A stretch of 64,000 bases of DNA from Indioceanicola profundi. GTDB lineage: Bacteria > Pseudomonadota > Alphaproteobacteria > Azospirillales > Azospirillaceae. The number at the start of each line of letters is the position of its first letter. Positions within the stretch are counted from its first letter, which is position 1. The notes below the pieces were generated by a model, which did not search any database, was not told the origin of the DNA, and saw nothing but the letters and a program-made list of their open reading frames with translations. Shown one piece after another: positions 27,041-36,065 of the stretch. The stretch covers positions 1,949,001-2,013,000 of the forward strand of contig NZ_CP030126.1 of the NCBI RefSeq assembly GCF_003568845.1, read 5' to 3'. The position numbers and the translations under genes were made by a program.

Positions 27041-27829
27041 ATGACCACACGGCACGGCCTCATGCTGACCCTGCGCTCCATCCTGTTCAATACGGCCTTT
27101 TACATCTGGACGACGATCTGCTGCTTCGGGCTGCTGTGGATGCTGCTGCTGCCCCGGCGCGGCATGGTCGAGGTGGTGAAATGGTACATGCGCACGCTCT
27201 ACTGGCTGGAGCGGACCATCATCGGGCTGCGCTACGAGGTGAAGGGGCTGGAGCATCTGCCGAAGGAGGGCTGCTATCTGGTCGGGGCCAAGCACCAGTC
27301 CATGTGGGAGACGATGAAGATCCATCTGATCCTGGGCGACCCGGCCATCATCCTGAAATGGGAACTGCTGTTCATCCCGATCTGGGGCTGGTACGCCGCC
27401 AAGGCCCGCATGATCGCCGTGCGCCGAGGCAAGCGCGGCTCCGCCATCGCCTCCATGGTGGCCGGCGCCCGCCGGGTCTGTGAGGAGAGCCGGCCCATCG
27501 TGATCTTCCCCCAGGGCACCCGCACCGCCCCCGGCGAGTACCGCCCCTACAAGATCGGCATCGTCGCGCTGTATGAGCAATTGAGCGTGCCAATCGTGCC
27601 CATGGCGCTGAATTCCGGGATGTTCTGGGGCCGCCGCACCTTCATCCGCCGCCCCGGCACCATCACGGTGGAGTTCCTGCCGCCCATCCCGCCCGGCCTG
27701 CCGCGGGAGGAGGCCATGGCGCGACTGGAGTCCGCGCTGGAGCCCGCCACCGACAGGCTGGTCACGGCGGTCGGAGGACCGGCTACCATCCCCCCGGTCG
27801 AGCAGCCGCCCCGGGCCGTCTTGGCCTGA
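27041..27829 (+). CDS. plsC: 1-acyl-sn-glycerol-3-phosphate acyltransferase
   Basis: A 262-residue membrane-bound acyltransferase making phosphatidic acid. A hydrophobic N terminus (about 12-38) precedes the acyltransferase motifs. Motif I is GAKHQSMWETMK, an H-x4-E form of the usual H-x4-D found in many alphaproteobacterial relatives. Motif II is AVRRGKRGSAI, motif III is IVIFPQGTRTAPGE, and motif IV is VPIVPMALNSGMFW. It probably follows the ftsX-ydcF genes functionally, though the small minus-strand gene lies between. Confidence 0.92.
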   Translation: MTTRHGLMLTLRSILFNTAFYIWTTICCFGLLWMLLLPRRGMVEVVKWYMRTLYWLERTIIGLRYEVKGLEHLPKEGCYLVGAKHQSMWETMKIHLILGDPAIILKWELLFIPIWGWYAAKARMIAVRRGKRGSAIASMVAGARRVCEESRPIVIFPQGTRTAPGEYRPYKIGIVALYEQLSVPIVPMALNSGMFWGRRTFIRRPGTITVEFLPPIPPGLPREEAMARLESALEPATDRLVTAVGGPATIPPVEQPPRAVLA

Positions 27830-27962
27830 CAGGCGCTGCTTTCCAGCGCCGCCCTGGAACGTTCACGGAACCCCGGCTTGATTGCGAGCGTTGCCGTTCT
27901 TACTCTCAACATGTTGTGCCGCGGTATCCAGCGCGGACCGAGAGAAGAGCGGAGGCGGCCGA

Positions 27963-30900
27963 ATGGACAGCCTGGCACCCATCTCCCGCCAGATCTGGGA
28001 GATGAAGTACCGCTTCACCCAGCCCGACGGCCAGCCCGTGGACCGTACGGTGGAGGAGACATGGGCCCGCGTCGCCACCGCCCTCGCCGCGCCTGAACGG
28101 GACCCCGATCTCTGGCGCGACCGGTTCCTGACGGCGCTCCGGGATTTCCGCTTCCTGCCCGCCGGCCGCATCCTTGCCGGCAGCGGCACCGGCCGCAGCG
28201 TCACCCTGTTCAACTGCTTCGTCATGGGCACGGTGCCCGACGACATGGGCGGCATCTTCGACCATCTGCGCGAAGCCGCCCTGACCATGCAGCAGGGCGG
28301 CGGCATCGGCTACGACTTCTCCACCCTGCGGCCCAAGGGGGCGGCGGTGGCGGGCGTGGGCAGCGACGCCTCCGGCCCGGTCAGCTTCATGGATGTCTGG
28401 GACGCCATGTGCCGCACCATCATGAGTGCCGGCAGCCGCCGCGGCGCCATGATGGCCACGCTCCGCTGCGACCACCCCGACATCGAGCTGTTCATCGACG
28501 CCAAGCGCGAGCCCGGCCGGCTGCGCATGTTCAACCTGTCCGTCCTGGTCACCGACGCCTTCATGGCGGCGGTGAAGGAGGATCGCGACTGGCCCCTGGT
28601 CTTCGGCGGCAGGACCTGCCGCACCGTCCGCGCCCGCGACCTCTGGGACCGCATCATGCGGGCCACCTACGACTACGCCGAACCCGGCGTGATCTTCATC
28701 GACCGCATCAACGCGGAAAACAACCTCGCCTATTGCGAGAGCATATCGGCGACCAACCCCTGCATCACGGCGGACAGTTGGGTCATGACCACCGCCGGGC
28801 CGCGCCAGGCCGGAGAAGTGGTGGGCACCGGCTTCACGGCGATTGTGGATGGAGCCCCTTACCCGTCCGGCCCTGAGGGGTTTTTCTCCACCGGCGTCAA
28901 GCCGGTCTACCGTCTGCGCACACGGGAAGGGCTGGAGCTGCGGGCGACCGCCTGCCACCCCATCCGTCGGATCGCGGCCCGCACCCGCTACCAGCAGGCG
29001 GAGGAGTGGACGACCCTGGGCGATCTGAAACCGGGAGACCTGATACGCCTTCATGACCATGGCCCCCTGTCCTGGCAAGGTCCGCTGGGCGAGGGAGAGG
29101 GATATCTGATAGGCCTGCTGGTGGGCGACGGCACCCTCAAGCAGGACAAGGCCGTGCTCTCGGTCTGGACGCCGGCAATCGCCGTCAATGGCGGCCTGCC
29201 CTCCGGGCCGGAGGCGGTGATGGCTGTGGCGCTGGACTGTGCCAAGCGCCTGCCGCACCGCGCCGACTTCCAGGGCTGGATCGCCGTTCCGGGCCGGAAT
29301 GAGCATCGTCTGGCCTCGGGAGCCCTGAAGCGGCTGGCCCTTGATCTCGGCCTCCGCCCTGGCGCCAAGGCCATCACCCCCGCCATGGAGCGCAGCTCCT
29401 CCGCGTTCCATATCGGCTTCCTCCGCGGCTTGTTCGACGCCGATGGCAGCGTGCAGGGCAGTCAGACCAAAGGCATCAGCGTGCGGCTGAGCCAAAGCGA
29501 CCTGGACCGCCTGCGCGCGGTGCAGCGCATGCTGCAACGCCTCGGCATCATCTCCACCATTTACGCCGACCGTCGCCCAGCCGGCCGTCGCGTTCTGCCT
29601 GACGGCAAGGGCGGGCATCAGGAATATGAGTGCTCGGCCGACCATGAACTGGTGATTGCGCGGGAGAATGTGGCCCGCTTCGCGGACCGCATCGGCTTTG
29701 CGGATACGGACAAGGCCTTCCGGCTGAAAACGGCGCTGGCCACCTATAAACGCAAGCTGAACCGGGAGCGTTTCGCCGCCGAAGTGCTGGAGATCCTGCC
29801 GGACGGGGAGGAGGAGGTCTTCGACGTCCAGATTCCCGGGGTCAATGCCTTCGATGCCAACGGCCTCATGGTCCATAATTGCGGCGAGCAGCCGCTTCCC
29901 CCCTACGGCGCCTGCCTGCTCGGCTCCGTGAACCTCTCCACCCTGGTGCGGGAGCCGTTCACGGCGCAGGCGGCGCTGGACATGGCGGAGCTGGAGCGGG
30001 TGACAGCCCTGGCCATCCGCATGATGGACAATGTGGTGGATGCCAGCCGCTTCCCGCTGGTAGCGCAGGCGGCGGAGGCCAGGGCCAAGCGGCGCATTGG
30101 TCTGGGTGTCACCGGGCTGGCCAATGCGCTGATCCTGTGCGGGGTCCGTTACGGCAGCGAAATGGCCGTGCGCCTGACCGAGACATGGCTGCGCACCATC
30201 CGCGACGTGGTCTATCGCACCAGTGCGGAGCTGGCGGCGGAGAAAGGCCCCTTCCCCCTGTTCGACCGGGACGAGTATCTGTCCCGGCCCATGATCCAGA
30301 AACTGCCGCAGGAGGTTCGCGACCTGATCGCCAGGCACGGCATCCGCAACGCCCTGCTGACCAGCATCGCCCCCACCGGCACCATCAGCTTGTTCGCCAA
30401 CAACATCTCCAGCGGGATCGAGCCGGTCTTCGCCTATGAGTATGAGCGGGCCGTGCTGATGCCGGACGGATCGCGCCGGACGGAGCTGGTGCAGGACTTC
30501 GCCTACCGCCTGTACCGGGAGATGTTCGGGGAGGAGACGCCGCTGACCGACGCCTTCGTGGATGCGCAGGGCTTGGCGCCCAGCGCCCATGTGGTGATGC
30601 AGGCGGCGGCCCAGAAATACATCGACAGCTCCATCTCCAAGACCATCAACTGCCCGGAGGACCTGCCTTTCGAGGCGTTCAAGGACGTTTATCTCCAGGC
30701 CTACGAGCTGGGCTGCAAGGGTTGCACCACCTACCGCCCCAACGCGGTCACCGGCTCCGTCCTGTCGGTGAAGAAGGACACCAAGCCGGAAGCCAGGGCC
30801 GAAGCCGCTTCGCCTCCCGCCGCGGCCACGCCGGAGAAGGCGGCCGGCAGCATCGTCTACATGACACAGCCCCTGGCGCGGCCGGAGGCGCTGCCGGGCC

Positions 30901-31445
30901 AGACCTACAAGGTCCGCTGGCCGGACAGCGACCACGCCCTCTACATCACCGTGAACGACATGATGGAAGGCGGGCGGCGGCGGCCGTTCGAGGTCTTCAT
31001 CAACTCCAAGAACATGGAGCATTATGCCTGGACCGTGGCGCTGACCCGCATGATCAGCGCCGTGTTCCGCCGCGGCGGCGACGTCTCCTTCGTGGTGGAG
31101 GAGCTGAAGGCGGTGTTCGACCCGCGCGGCGGGCACTGGGTCGGCGGGCGCTACGTCCCTTCCCTGCTGGCCGCCATCGGCGAAGTGATCGAACGGCACA
31201 TGATCGCCATCGGCTTCCTGCCGGGGGCCGGCGATGTAGCTGGACAGGAGGAGGATGCGCGCCGCGCCGCCTTCCTTGGCTCGCCCGCCTCCCCCGCCCA
31301 GGCCGCCGCGCCGCCCGCCCAGCAGGGCCGCACCCGCCCGCCGGAAGCCCGTCTGGCCCAGTGCCCCCGTTGCGGACAGGCCACCCTGGTCCGGCAGGAG
31401 GGGTGCGATCTCTGCGGCAACTGCGGCTACAGCAAATGCTCCTGA
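27963..31445 (+). CDS. nrdJ: Adenosylcobalamin-dependent ribonucleotide reductase with intein
   Basis: A 1160-residue precursor; after removal of the 373-residue intein (residues 267-639) the enzyme would have 787 residues, typical for the shorter class II type (TIGR02504). Visible are TLFNCFVMG near residue 84 (redox cysteine of the active site), TMQQGGGIGYDFSTLRP, the split active-site loop SATNP...CGEQPLPPYGACLLGSVNLS, LLTSIAPTGTISLFANNISSGIEP, and a C-terminal zinc-ribbon/redox tail CPRCGQ...CDLCGNCGYSKC. It reduces ribonucleotides with adenosylcobalamin. The start ATG follows GGAGG. Upstream at 27907-27916 is the palindrome CAACATGTTG, a possible operator. No B12 riboswitch is seen. Confidence 0.96.
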   Translation: MDSLAPISRQIWEMKYRFTQPDGQPVDRTVEETWARVATALAAPERDPDLWRDRFLTALRDFRFLPAGRILAGSGTGRSVTLFNCFVMGTVPDDMGGIFDHLREAALTMQQGGGIGYDFSTLRPKGAAVAGVGSDASGPVSFMDVWDAMCRTIMSAGSRRGAMMATLRCDHPDIELFIDAKREPGRLRMFNLSVLVTDAFMAAVKEDRDWPLVFGGRTCRTVRARDLWDRIMRATYDYAEPGVIFIDRINAENNLAYCESISATNPCITADSWVMTTAGPRQAGEVVGTGFTAIVDGAPYPSGPEGFFSTGVKPVYRLRTREGLELRATACHPIRRIAARTRYQQAEEWTTLGDLKPGDLIRLHDHGPLSWQGPLGEGEGYLIGLLVGDGTLKQDKAVLSVWTPAIAVNGGLPSGPEAVMAVALDCAKRLPHRADFQGWIAVPGRNEHRLASGALKRLALDLGLRPGAKAITPAMERSSSAFHIGFLRGLFDADGSVQGSQTKGISVRLSQSDLDRLRAVQRMLQRLGIISTIYADRRPAGRRVLPDGKGGHQEYECSADHELVIARENVARFADRIGFADTDKAFRLKTALATYKRKLNRERFAAEVLEILPDGEEEVFDVQIPGVNAFDANGLMVHNCGEQPLPPYGACLLGSVNLSTLVREPFTAQAALDMAELERVTALAIRMMDNVVDASRFPLVAQAAEARAKRRIGLGVTGLANALILCGVRYGSEMAVRLTETWLRTIRDVVYRTSAELAAEKGPFPLFDRDEYLSRPMIQKLPQEVRDLIARHGIRNALLTSIAPTGTISLFANNISSGIEPVFAYEYERAVLMPDGSRRTELVQDFAYRLYREMFGEETPLTDAFVDAQGLAPSAHVVMQAAAQKYIDSSISKTINCPEDLPFEAFKDVYLQAYELGCKGCTTYRPNAVTGSVLSVKKDTKPEARAEAASPPAAATPEKAAGSIVYMTQPLARPEALPGQTYKVRWPDSDHALYITVNDMMEGGRRRPFEVFINSKNMEHYAWTVALTRMISAVFRRGGDVSFVVEELKAVFDPRGGHWVGGRYVPSLLAAIGEVIERHMIAIGFLPGAGDVAGQEEDARRAAFLGSPASPAQAAAPPAQQGRTRPPEARLAQCPRCGQATLVRQEGCDLCGNCGYSKCS
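28761..29879 (+). other. LAGLIDADG intein inside nrdJ
   Basis: In-frame 373-residue insertion beginning with Cys (CITADSWVMTT, splicing block A) and ending VHN before an extein Cys. Block B is GLELRATACHP (T-x-x-H). The dodecapeptide homing-endonuclease motifs are YLIGLLVGDGTL and FLRGLFDADGSV. Block F/G is EEVFDVQIPGVNAFDANGLM then VHN. All residues for class 1 splicing (Cys1, the block B Thr and His, the terminal Asn, Cys+1) are present, with the penultimate His. The +1 Cys is the active-site cysteine of the reductase (N-P-C-G-E). Both endonuclease motifs keep their Asp, so homing activity is possible. Confidence 0.95.
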
Positions 31446-31508
31446 CGCCCGCCCGCCGGAACCATTCGGCCCAGGATGCTGTTCGAGCGGGCGGACCAGG
31501 AGGAAATG

Positions 31509-31823
31509 ATGAGCGACATGAATGAGATGCTCGAGCCGCTGTTCGGAGGCGAGCCGAATCTCTCGACCACCCAGCGCGGTCTTTACATCGTCGGCGGCCT
31601 GGGCTTGGCGGCCGCGGCGGCGACGCCCCGGCCGAACCCGCTGCTGAATGTGCTGGCGCTGGCGGGCGGCGCCTATCTGGCGCTCAGCGGCTATTACGGC
31701 CGCTGCCCGGCCAAGGCGGCGCTGATCGACGGCAATGGCGGCGGCAGGCGCTCGATCCCGAACCACAGCGGCGGCGGCGGACGTGATGCGCTGTCGACGC
31801 GGGAGATGGACTACGTCTCCTGA
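31509..31823 (+). CDS. Small membrane protein, DUF2892/YgaP-TM-like
   Basis: A 104-residue protein. The start MSDMNEM is chosen because AGGAGG ends five bases upstream; an adjacent ATG at 31506 is too close. STTQRGLYIVGGLGLAAAAATPRPNPLLNVLALAGGAYLALSGYYGRCPAKAAL is the two-helix inner-membrane pattern of DUF2892 (YgaP C-terminal) proteins, including the conserved GxC-PxxxxL end. The C-terminal tail is Gly/Arg-rich. It follows nrdJ by 60 bases and may be co-transcribed, though no functional tie is known. Confidence 0.75.
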   Translation: MSDMNEMLEPLFGGEPNLSTTQRGLYIVGGLGLAAAAATPRPNPLLNVLALAGGAYLALSGYYGRCPAKAALIDGNGGGRRSIPNHSGGGGRDALSTREMDYVS

Positions 31824-31869
31824 CCGGCAGCGTGTCCGATGCACGGCCTGGGCGGCATGCCATGTCCGC

Positions 31870-32478
31870 TCAGGCCGTTACTCTTTTCGCCAGTTGCTCC
31901 AGACGGTGGTCGCGGATTCCCAGCTCACGCAGGTGGGCCAGCAGGCCGAGCAGATAATCCACGCTCCTCCCGCTCTGCCCCACGCCCTGCCGCACAAGCT
32001 GCTCAAGCTCTTCCGGCGGAAGCCGTCCGCAATATTGCCGATGGGTACGGTCCACCGTGAAGGCCAGGGCCTGTACGGGACCCTGGTCGGTCGCGACCTT
32101 CACCATGCGGGGCTTGTAGACGCGGTTGACCATCTCCCGCTCCCACAGATAGTCCAGGGCATCCTCCAGATCCTCCGGCGGAACCCGGTACAGGATGCCC
32201 CGGCAGGCCCCGCCCCGGTCCAGGCCCAGCACCGCTCCCGGCACCTCCGGCGTGCCGCGGTGACGCCAGGAATAGACGCAGAAGCCCCGATGCCAGCCAT
32301 GCAGCATCCCGCCCGTCCTGCGGTCATGGGCGAAGCCCGGATTCCACATCAGGGAGCCGTAGGCGAAGACCCAGAGCGGCATGTCCGGCGGGTGGCCCAG
32401 CTCGACCATCGGGGACGGGTCGGGCTTGGTGGCCGGAAGGGCAGCCGACAGGCTGTCGTCGCTGGGTAGGTCGCTCAT
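31870..32478 (-). CDS. ChaC-like gamma-glutamylcyclotransferase
   Basis: A 202-residue protein of the ChaC family. After a polar N-terminal extension of about 34 residues it has LWVFAYGSLMWNPGF (substrate-loop YGSLMW signature), RGFCVYSWRHRGTPEVPGAVLGLD, GILYRVPPEDLEDALDYLWEREMVN-RVY, with the catalytic Glu in the DYLWERE segment, and ending DYLLGLLAHLRELGIRD. ChaC enzymes cleave glutathione to 5-oxoproline and Cys-Gly. It is transcribed away from a 250-base intergenic region full of inverted repeats. Confidence 0.9.
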   Translation of the reverse strand: MSDLPSDDSLSAALPATKPDPSPMVELGHPPDMPLWVFAYGSLMWNPGFAHDRRTGGMLHGWHRGFCVYSWRHRGTPEVPGAVLGLDRGGACRGILYRVPPEDLEDALDYLWEREMVNRVYKPRMVKVATDQGPVQALAFTVDRTHRQYCGRLPPEELEQLVRQGVGQSGRSVDYLLGLLAHLRELGIRDHRLEQLAKRVTA

Positions 32479-32489
32479 GCTTCCAGCTT

Positions 32490-32530
32490 ATAACAGCTCT
32501 CGATGAAGGCAACTCATCGAGAGCTGTTAT
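32490..32530. repeat. Perfect 17-bp inverted repeat
   Basis: The arm ATAACAGCTCTCGATGA (32490-32506) and its exact complement at 32514-32530 flank a 7-base loop. There is no T-tract, so it is not a typical terminator. It begins 12 bases before the chaC-like start on the other strand and could form a hairpin in the leader, be an operator, or be a repeat-element end. Confidence 0.75.
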
Positions 32531-32598
32531 CGGCGGCGACTGCCGCCGTGCCGCCCTGCGGCGTAAGCTGAGCCGCGGAGCGGCGCTGGCGTCTGAAG

Positions 32599-32624
32599 CT
32601 CACGGATGGGTCACCATCCGTGAG
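32599..32624. repeat. 11-bp inverted repeat
   Basis: CTCACGGATGG (32599-32609) and CCATCCGTGAG (32614-32624) flank a 4-base loop in the same intergenic region as the 17-bp repeat, about 107 bases before the DUF2125 gene. No T-tract follows; function unknown. Confidence 0.65.
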
Positions 32625-32730
32625 AACGCGTGTTAAGCCGGTTCGCTGCCGATCTGAAGCCCCACGCCACCTTGATCGCGGCAACGCGCCGTGGCTCACT
32701 GCCGTGCATTCCCCTTCCGATCGGTCGATC

Positions 32731-33768
32731 ATGCGCCTGCGCTCCTTGTCTGTCGTCCTGGCCTTCGTGCTGTTGCTGGTCCTGGCCTATACAGCCTGGT
32801 GGGCATCGGCGGCCTGGCAACTCCGCGCCGGAATTGATCGCTGGGTGGAGGCGCAGCGCGCCAGCGGCGCCATGGTCAGCTACACCGACCTGTCCATCGG
32901 CGGCTTTCCGTTGGAGCTTGCGGTGAACACCCGCGATGCGCTGCTGCGGTTGCCCGACGGAACCGAGGCGAGCGCCGCCGGGATCGCCGCCGCCGCCGAT
33001 ACCTGGAATCCGCTGGATGTGCGGCTGACCGTTATGGAAACTCCCCGGGTCTCGCTGCCCGCCGGGCCGGAATCCGCACTGGTCCTGGCCGCCGAGAGTG
33101 CGACCGGGACAGCCGGCCTCGATACTTTCGGACGGGTGCGGCAGGGGACGCTGGCGCTTTCCAGACTGACCATCACGCCGCCCGGCGCCGACATGCCGCT
33201 GAACGCCGCGACGGCGGAGCTGGCGACCACCCTGCCCGCCCTTCCGCCGGCCACGCATACCGATCCGCTCGGCACGCTGGGCCTGCAGCTGTCCGGGCTT
33301 GTTCTTCCCGATCCAACCGATCCGATTGCCATCGTGCTGGGGCCGGAGATCAAGCGGGCGGCGATTTCGGCGACCATCCTCGGCGACCTGCCGCCGAACC
33401 CGCGGGCGGCGGACCTGCGGGCCTGGAGCGAGGATGGCGGCACCGTGGAGATGACGGGACTGGCGCTCGACTGGGGGGAGCTGTCCCTGCGCGGCGACGC
33501 CACCCTGGCGCTGGACGGTTCCTTGCAGCCCATTGGCGCCGGAACGTTGCTGGTGGGCGGGACCGATGCCCTGCTCAAGGCGCTGGTGGCCTCCGACCTG
33601 CTGGCCCCCCAGCAGGCCGCGCAGCTCCGCCCCTTCATCGAGTTCCTGGCCCAGCCGCGGGAGGATGGCACCCGCCGGGTCAGCCTGCCGGTGACGCTGC
33701 AGGATCACCGCCTCAGCCTTGGCCCGATGGCGGTGACTACGGTGCCGCCGCTGGTATGGCCCGAGTAG
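32731..33768 (+). CDS. DUF2125 exported protein
   Basis: A 345-residue protein of the alphaproteobacterial DUF2125 family. The N-terminal signal/anchor is LRSLSVVLAFVLLLVLAYTAWW, followed by the conserved W-x-x-AAWQLRAGIDRWVEAQRASG and YTDLSIGGFPLEL blocks. The remainder is a beta-rich envelope domain similar in style to AsmA/YdgA-type repeats, ending in LPVTLQDHRLSLGPM. Its function is unknown. In-frame reading continues upstream into the repeat region, but the signal sequence fixes this ATG. Confidence 0.87.
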   Translation: MRLRSLSVVLAFVLLLVLAYTAWWASAAWQLRAGIDRWVEAQRASGAMVSYTDLSIGGFPLELAVNTRDALLRLPDGTEASAAGIAAAADTWNPLDVRLTVMETPRVSLPAGPESALVLAAESATGTAGLDTFGRVRQGTLALSRLTITPPGADMPLNAATAELATTLPALPPATHTDPLGTLGLQLSGLVLPDPTDPIAIVLGPEIKRAAISATILGDLPPNPRAADLRAWSEDGGTVEMTGLALDWGELSLRGDATLALDGSLQPIGAGTLLVGGTDALLKALVASDLLAPQQAAQLRPFIEFLAQPREDGTRRVSLPVTLQDHRLSLGPMAVTTVPPLVWPE

Positions 33769-33919
33769 AGAGCCGGGTGGTTGCACCCCGCCCGTGCGAT
33801 TGGCCCTGTGCAGCTTCGGGCGGGCGTCTATACTCGCCACGCTTGTGGCCCGGCCGCCCTCGGGCTTTATGAATGGGCGCGCGGTTGTCCGCCGCCCGCC
33901 CGCCATTCGGAGGACCGCC

Positions 33920-35959
33920 TTGAAAGCACTGACCCTTGCGACCTTTGCCGCGGCTGTTGCCTTGCTGCCCGCCGCCCTGCCCGCATCCGCCGCCACGACC
34001 GCGCCGGAGGTGAAGGCCGAGTTGATCCCCCGGCAGGAGCTGTTCGGCAACCCCAGCAGGAGCGCCCCCCGGATCAGCCCGGATGGGAAGATGCTGGCCT
34101 TCCTGGCCCCGCGCGACGGTGTCATGAACGTGTTTGTCGCCCCGCTTGGTCAGATGGACGAGGCGAAGCCGATCACGCAGGAGAAGGTGCGTCCGGTCCG
34201 CCAGTACAGTTGGGCTCTCGACTCCAGCCAGATCCTCTATGTCCAGGACAAGGGCGGGACTGAGGATTTCCTGCTCTACGGCGTCGACATCGTGGAGGGG
34301 AAGACCCGTGAGTACACGCCCTTCGAGAATACCCGCGTCCAGCTCGTCGGTATCAGCCCTGCGGTGAATGACGCGATCCTGGTCGGCCTGAACAACCGCG
34401 ACCCGCGTTGGCACGATGTCCACCGGCTGAACCTGAAGACGGGCGAGCTGACCCTGGTGCGGGAGAATGACGGCTATGCAGGGTTCGTCGCCGATCACGA
34501 CCTGAACCTCCGGCTTGCCCTGAAGCCGCGCCCCGACGGCGGCATGGTGGTGGAGCGGATCGAGGCGGACGGCAAGACCGCCCCCCTTACGGAGATCGGG
34601 CCGGACGACGCCCTGTCCACCAACATCCTGGGTATCCCCAAGGGCGCGGACTACGCCTATGCCGTGGACACCCGCGGGCGGGACAAGGCCGCGCTGATGC
34701 GGCTGGACCTGAAGACCGGCGAGACCACCAAGCTGGCGGAGAGCGATCAGGCCGATATCGGCGGCATCATGGATGACCCGGTCACGGGCGAGGTGCAGGC
34801 CTACAATGTGGAGTACCTGACCGACCGTTGGGTTCCGCTGGGCGACGCGCTGAAAGCCGACATCGAATTTTTGGACCGGGAGGCCAAGGGCCAGTGGGCC
34901 GTCACCAGCCGCGACCTGGAGGACGATACCTGGACCGTTGTGATCGACCGGGTGACGGAGCCGGCCGCCTACTGGCTCTACGACCGCGAGGCCCGCAAGC
35001 TGGACAAGCTGTTCACGATCCGGCCGGAGCTGGAGGACGACACGCTGGCGCCGATGTACGCGCGGGAGATCAAGTCGCGCGATGGCAAGACCCTGGTGAG
35101 CTATCTGTCCCTTCCGCCCGGAACCGACCCCGATGGAGACGGCGTTCCGGACAGGCCGGTGCCGATGGTCCTCAACGTCCATGGCGGCCCGTGGGCCAGG
35201 GACAGCTTCGGCTACAACAGCGAGCACCAGTGGCTGGCCAACCGCGGTTATGCGGTGCTGAGCGTGAACTTCCGCAGCTCCACCGGCTTCGGCAAGGAAT
35301 TCACCAATGCCGGCGACAAGGCCTGGGGCCGGGAAATGCATGACGACCTGATCGACGCCGTCGACTGGGCCATCGCGCAGAAGATCACGGCCAAGGACAC
35401 GGTCGCCATCTATGGCGGCTCCTACGGCGGCTACGCCACGCTGTGGGGAGTCACCAACACGCCCGAGCGCTTCGCCTGTGGCGTGGATATCGTCGGCCCC
35501 AGCAATCTGGCCACCCTGCTGAACAGCGTTCCCGCTTATTGGGCCAGCTTCTTCGAGCAGCTTGCCCGCCGCGTCGGCGACCCGCGGACGGAGGAAGGCA
35601 AGGCCCTGCTGGCGGAGCGCTCTCCGCTGACCTATGTGGACAAGATCCAGACGCCCCTGCTGATCGCCCAGGGCACCAACGACCCGCGGGTGAAGCAGGC
35701 GGAAAGCGACCAGATCGTCGAGGCCATGAAGGCCAACAAGATCCCGGTCACCTATGTCCTCTACCCTGATGAGGGCCACGGCTTCGCCGTGCCGGAGAAC
35801 CGGATCAGCTTCTATGCCGTGGCGGAGGGCTTCCTCTCCCACTGCCTCGGCGGGCGGTATGAGCCGGTAGGCGATGACTTCCAGGGCGCGTCCCTCCAGG
35901 TGCCGGAGGGGGCGGACTACGTGCCGGGCCTGAAGGAGGCGCTGGCGGCGAAGAAGTAG
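33920..35959 (+). CDS. S9-family prolyl oligopeptidase-type peptidase
   Basis: A 679-residue exported peptidase. The start is a TTG: GGAGG lies six bases upstream and the reading frame then gives a clean signal peptide (KALTLATFAAAVALLPAALPASA). Earlier ATGs in frame lack a ribosome site. Residues about 30-400 form the beta-propeller domain (RISPDGKMLAFLAP and similar blades). The C-terminal alpha/beta hydrolase domain has VPMVLNVHGGPWARD, the nucleophile GGSYGGYATLWG, GTNDPRVKQAESD (Asp) and YPDEGHGFAVPENR (His). It probably digests peptides in the periplasm. Confidence 0.92.
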   Translation: MKALTLATFAAAVALLPAALPASAATTAPEVKAELIPRQELFGNPSRSAPRISPDGKMLAFLAPRDGVMNVFVAPLGQMDEAKPITQEKVRPVRQYSWALDSSQILYVQDKGGTEDFLLYGVDIVEGKTREYTPFENTRVQLVGISPAVNDAILVGLNNRDPRWHDVHRLNLKTGELTLVRENDGYAGFVADHDLNLRLALKPRPDGGMVVERIEADGKTAPLTEIGPDDALSTNILGIPKGADYAYAVDTRGRDKAALMRLDLKTGETTKLAESDQADIGGIMDDPVTGEVQAYNVEYLTDRWVPLGDALKADIEFLDREAKGQWAVTSRDLEDDTWTVVIDRVTEPAAYWLYDREARKLDKLFTIRPELEDDTLAPMYAREIKSRDGKTLVSYLSLPPGTDPDGDGVPDRPVPMVLNVHGGPWARDSFGYNSEHQWLANRGYAVLSVNFRSSTGFGKEFTNAGDKAWGREMHDDLIDAVDWAIAQKITAKDTVAIYGGSYGGYATLWGVTNTPERFACGVDIVGPSNLATLLNSVPAYWASFFEQLARRVGDPRTEEGKALLAERSPLTYVDKIQTPLLIAQGTNDPRVKQAESDQIVEAMKANKIPVTYVLYPDEGHGFAVPENRISFYAVAEGFLSHCLGGRYEPVGDDFQGASLQVPEGADYVPGLKEALAAKK

Positions 35960-36065
35960 CAGGCGCGGGAGCGCTCCTGGTTTCAGCTCCGGTCAGCGGC
36001 CCTCGGGCCCGCATCCGGCCGGACGAAATCAGGGGCGCCCTTTTTCCACGGGTCAGCGGCGGGGC

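Noticed and set aside
27830-27962. Possible cobalamin riboswitch before nrdJ
   Set aside because: The leader is only about 130 bases and has no B12-box-like sequence; only a short CAACATGTTG palindrome is seen.
27906-31844. A 1312-codon open frame on the minus strand covering the whole nrdJ gene
   Set aside because: Antisense shadow caused by high GC and codon bias of nrdJ; its translation is Gly/His/Arg/Ala-rich without domain features, and nrdJ is certain on the other strand.
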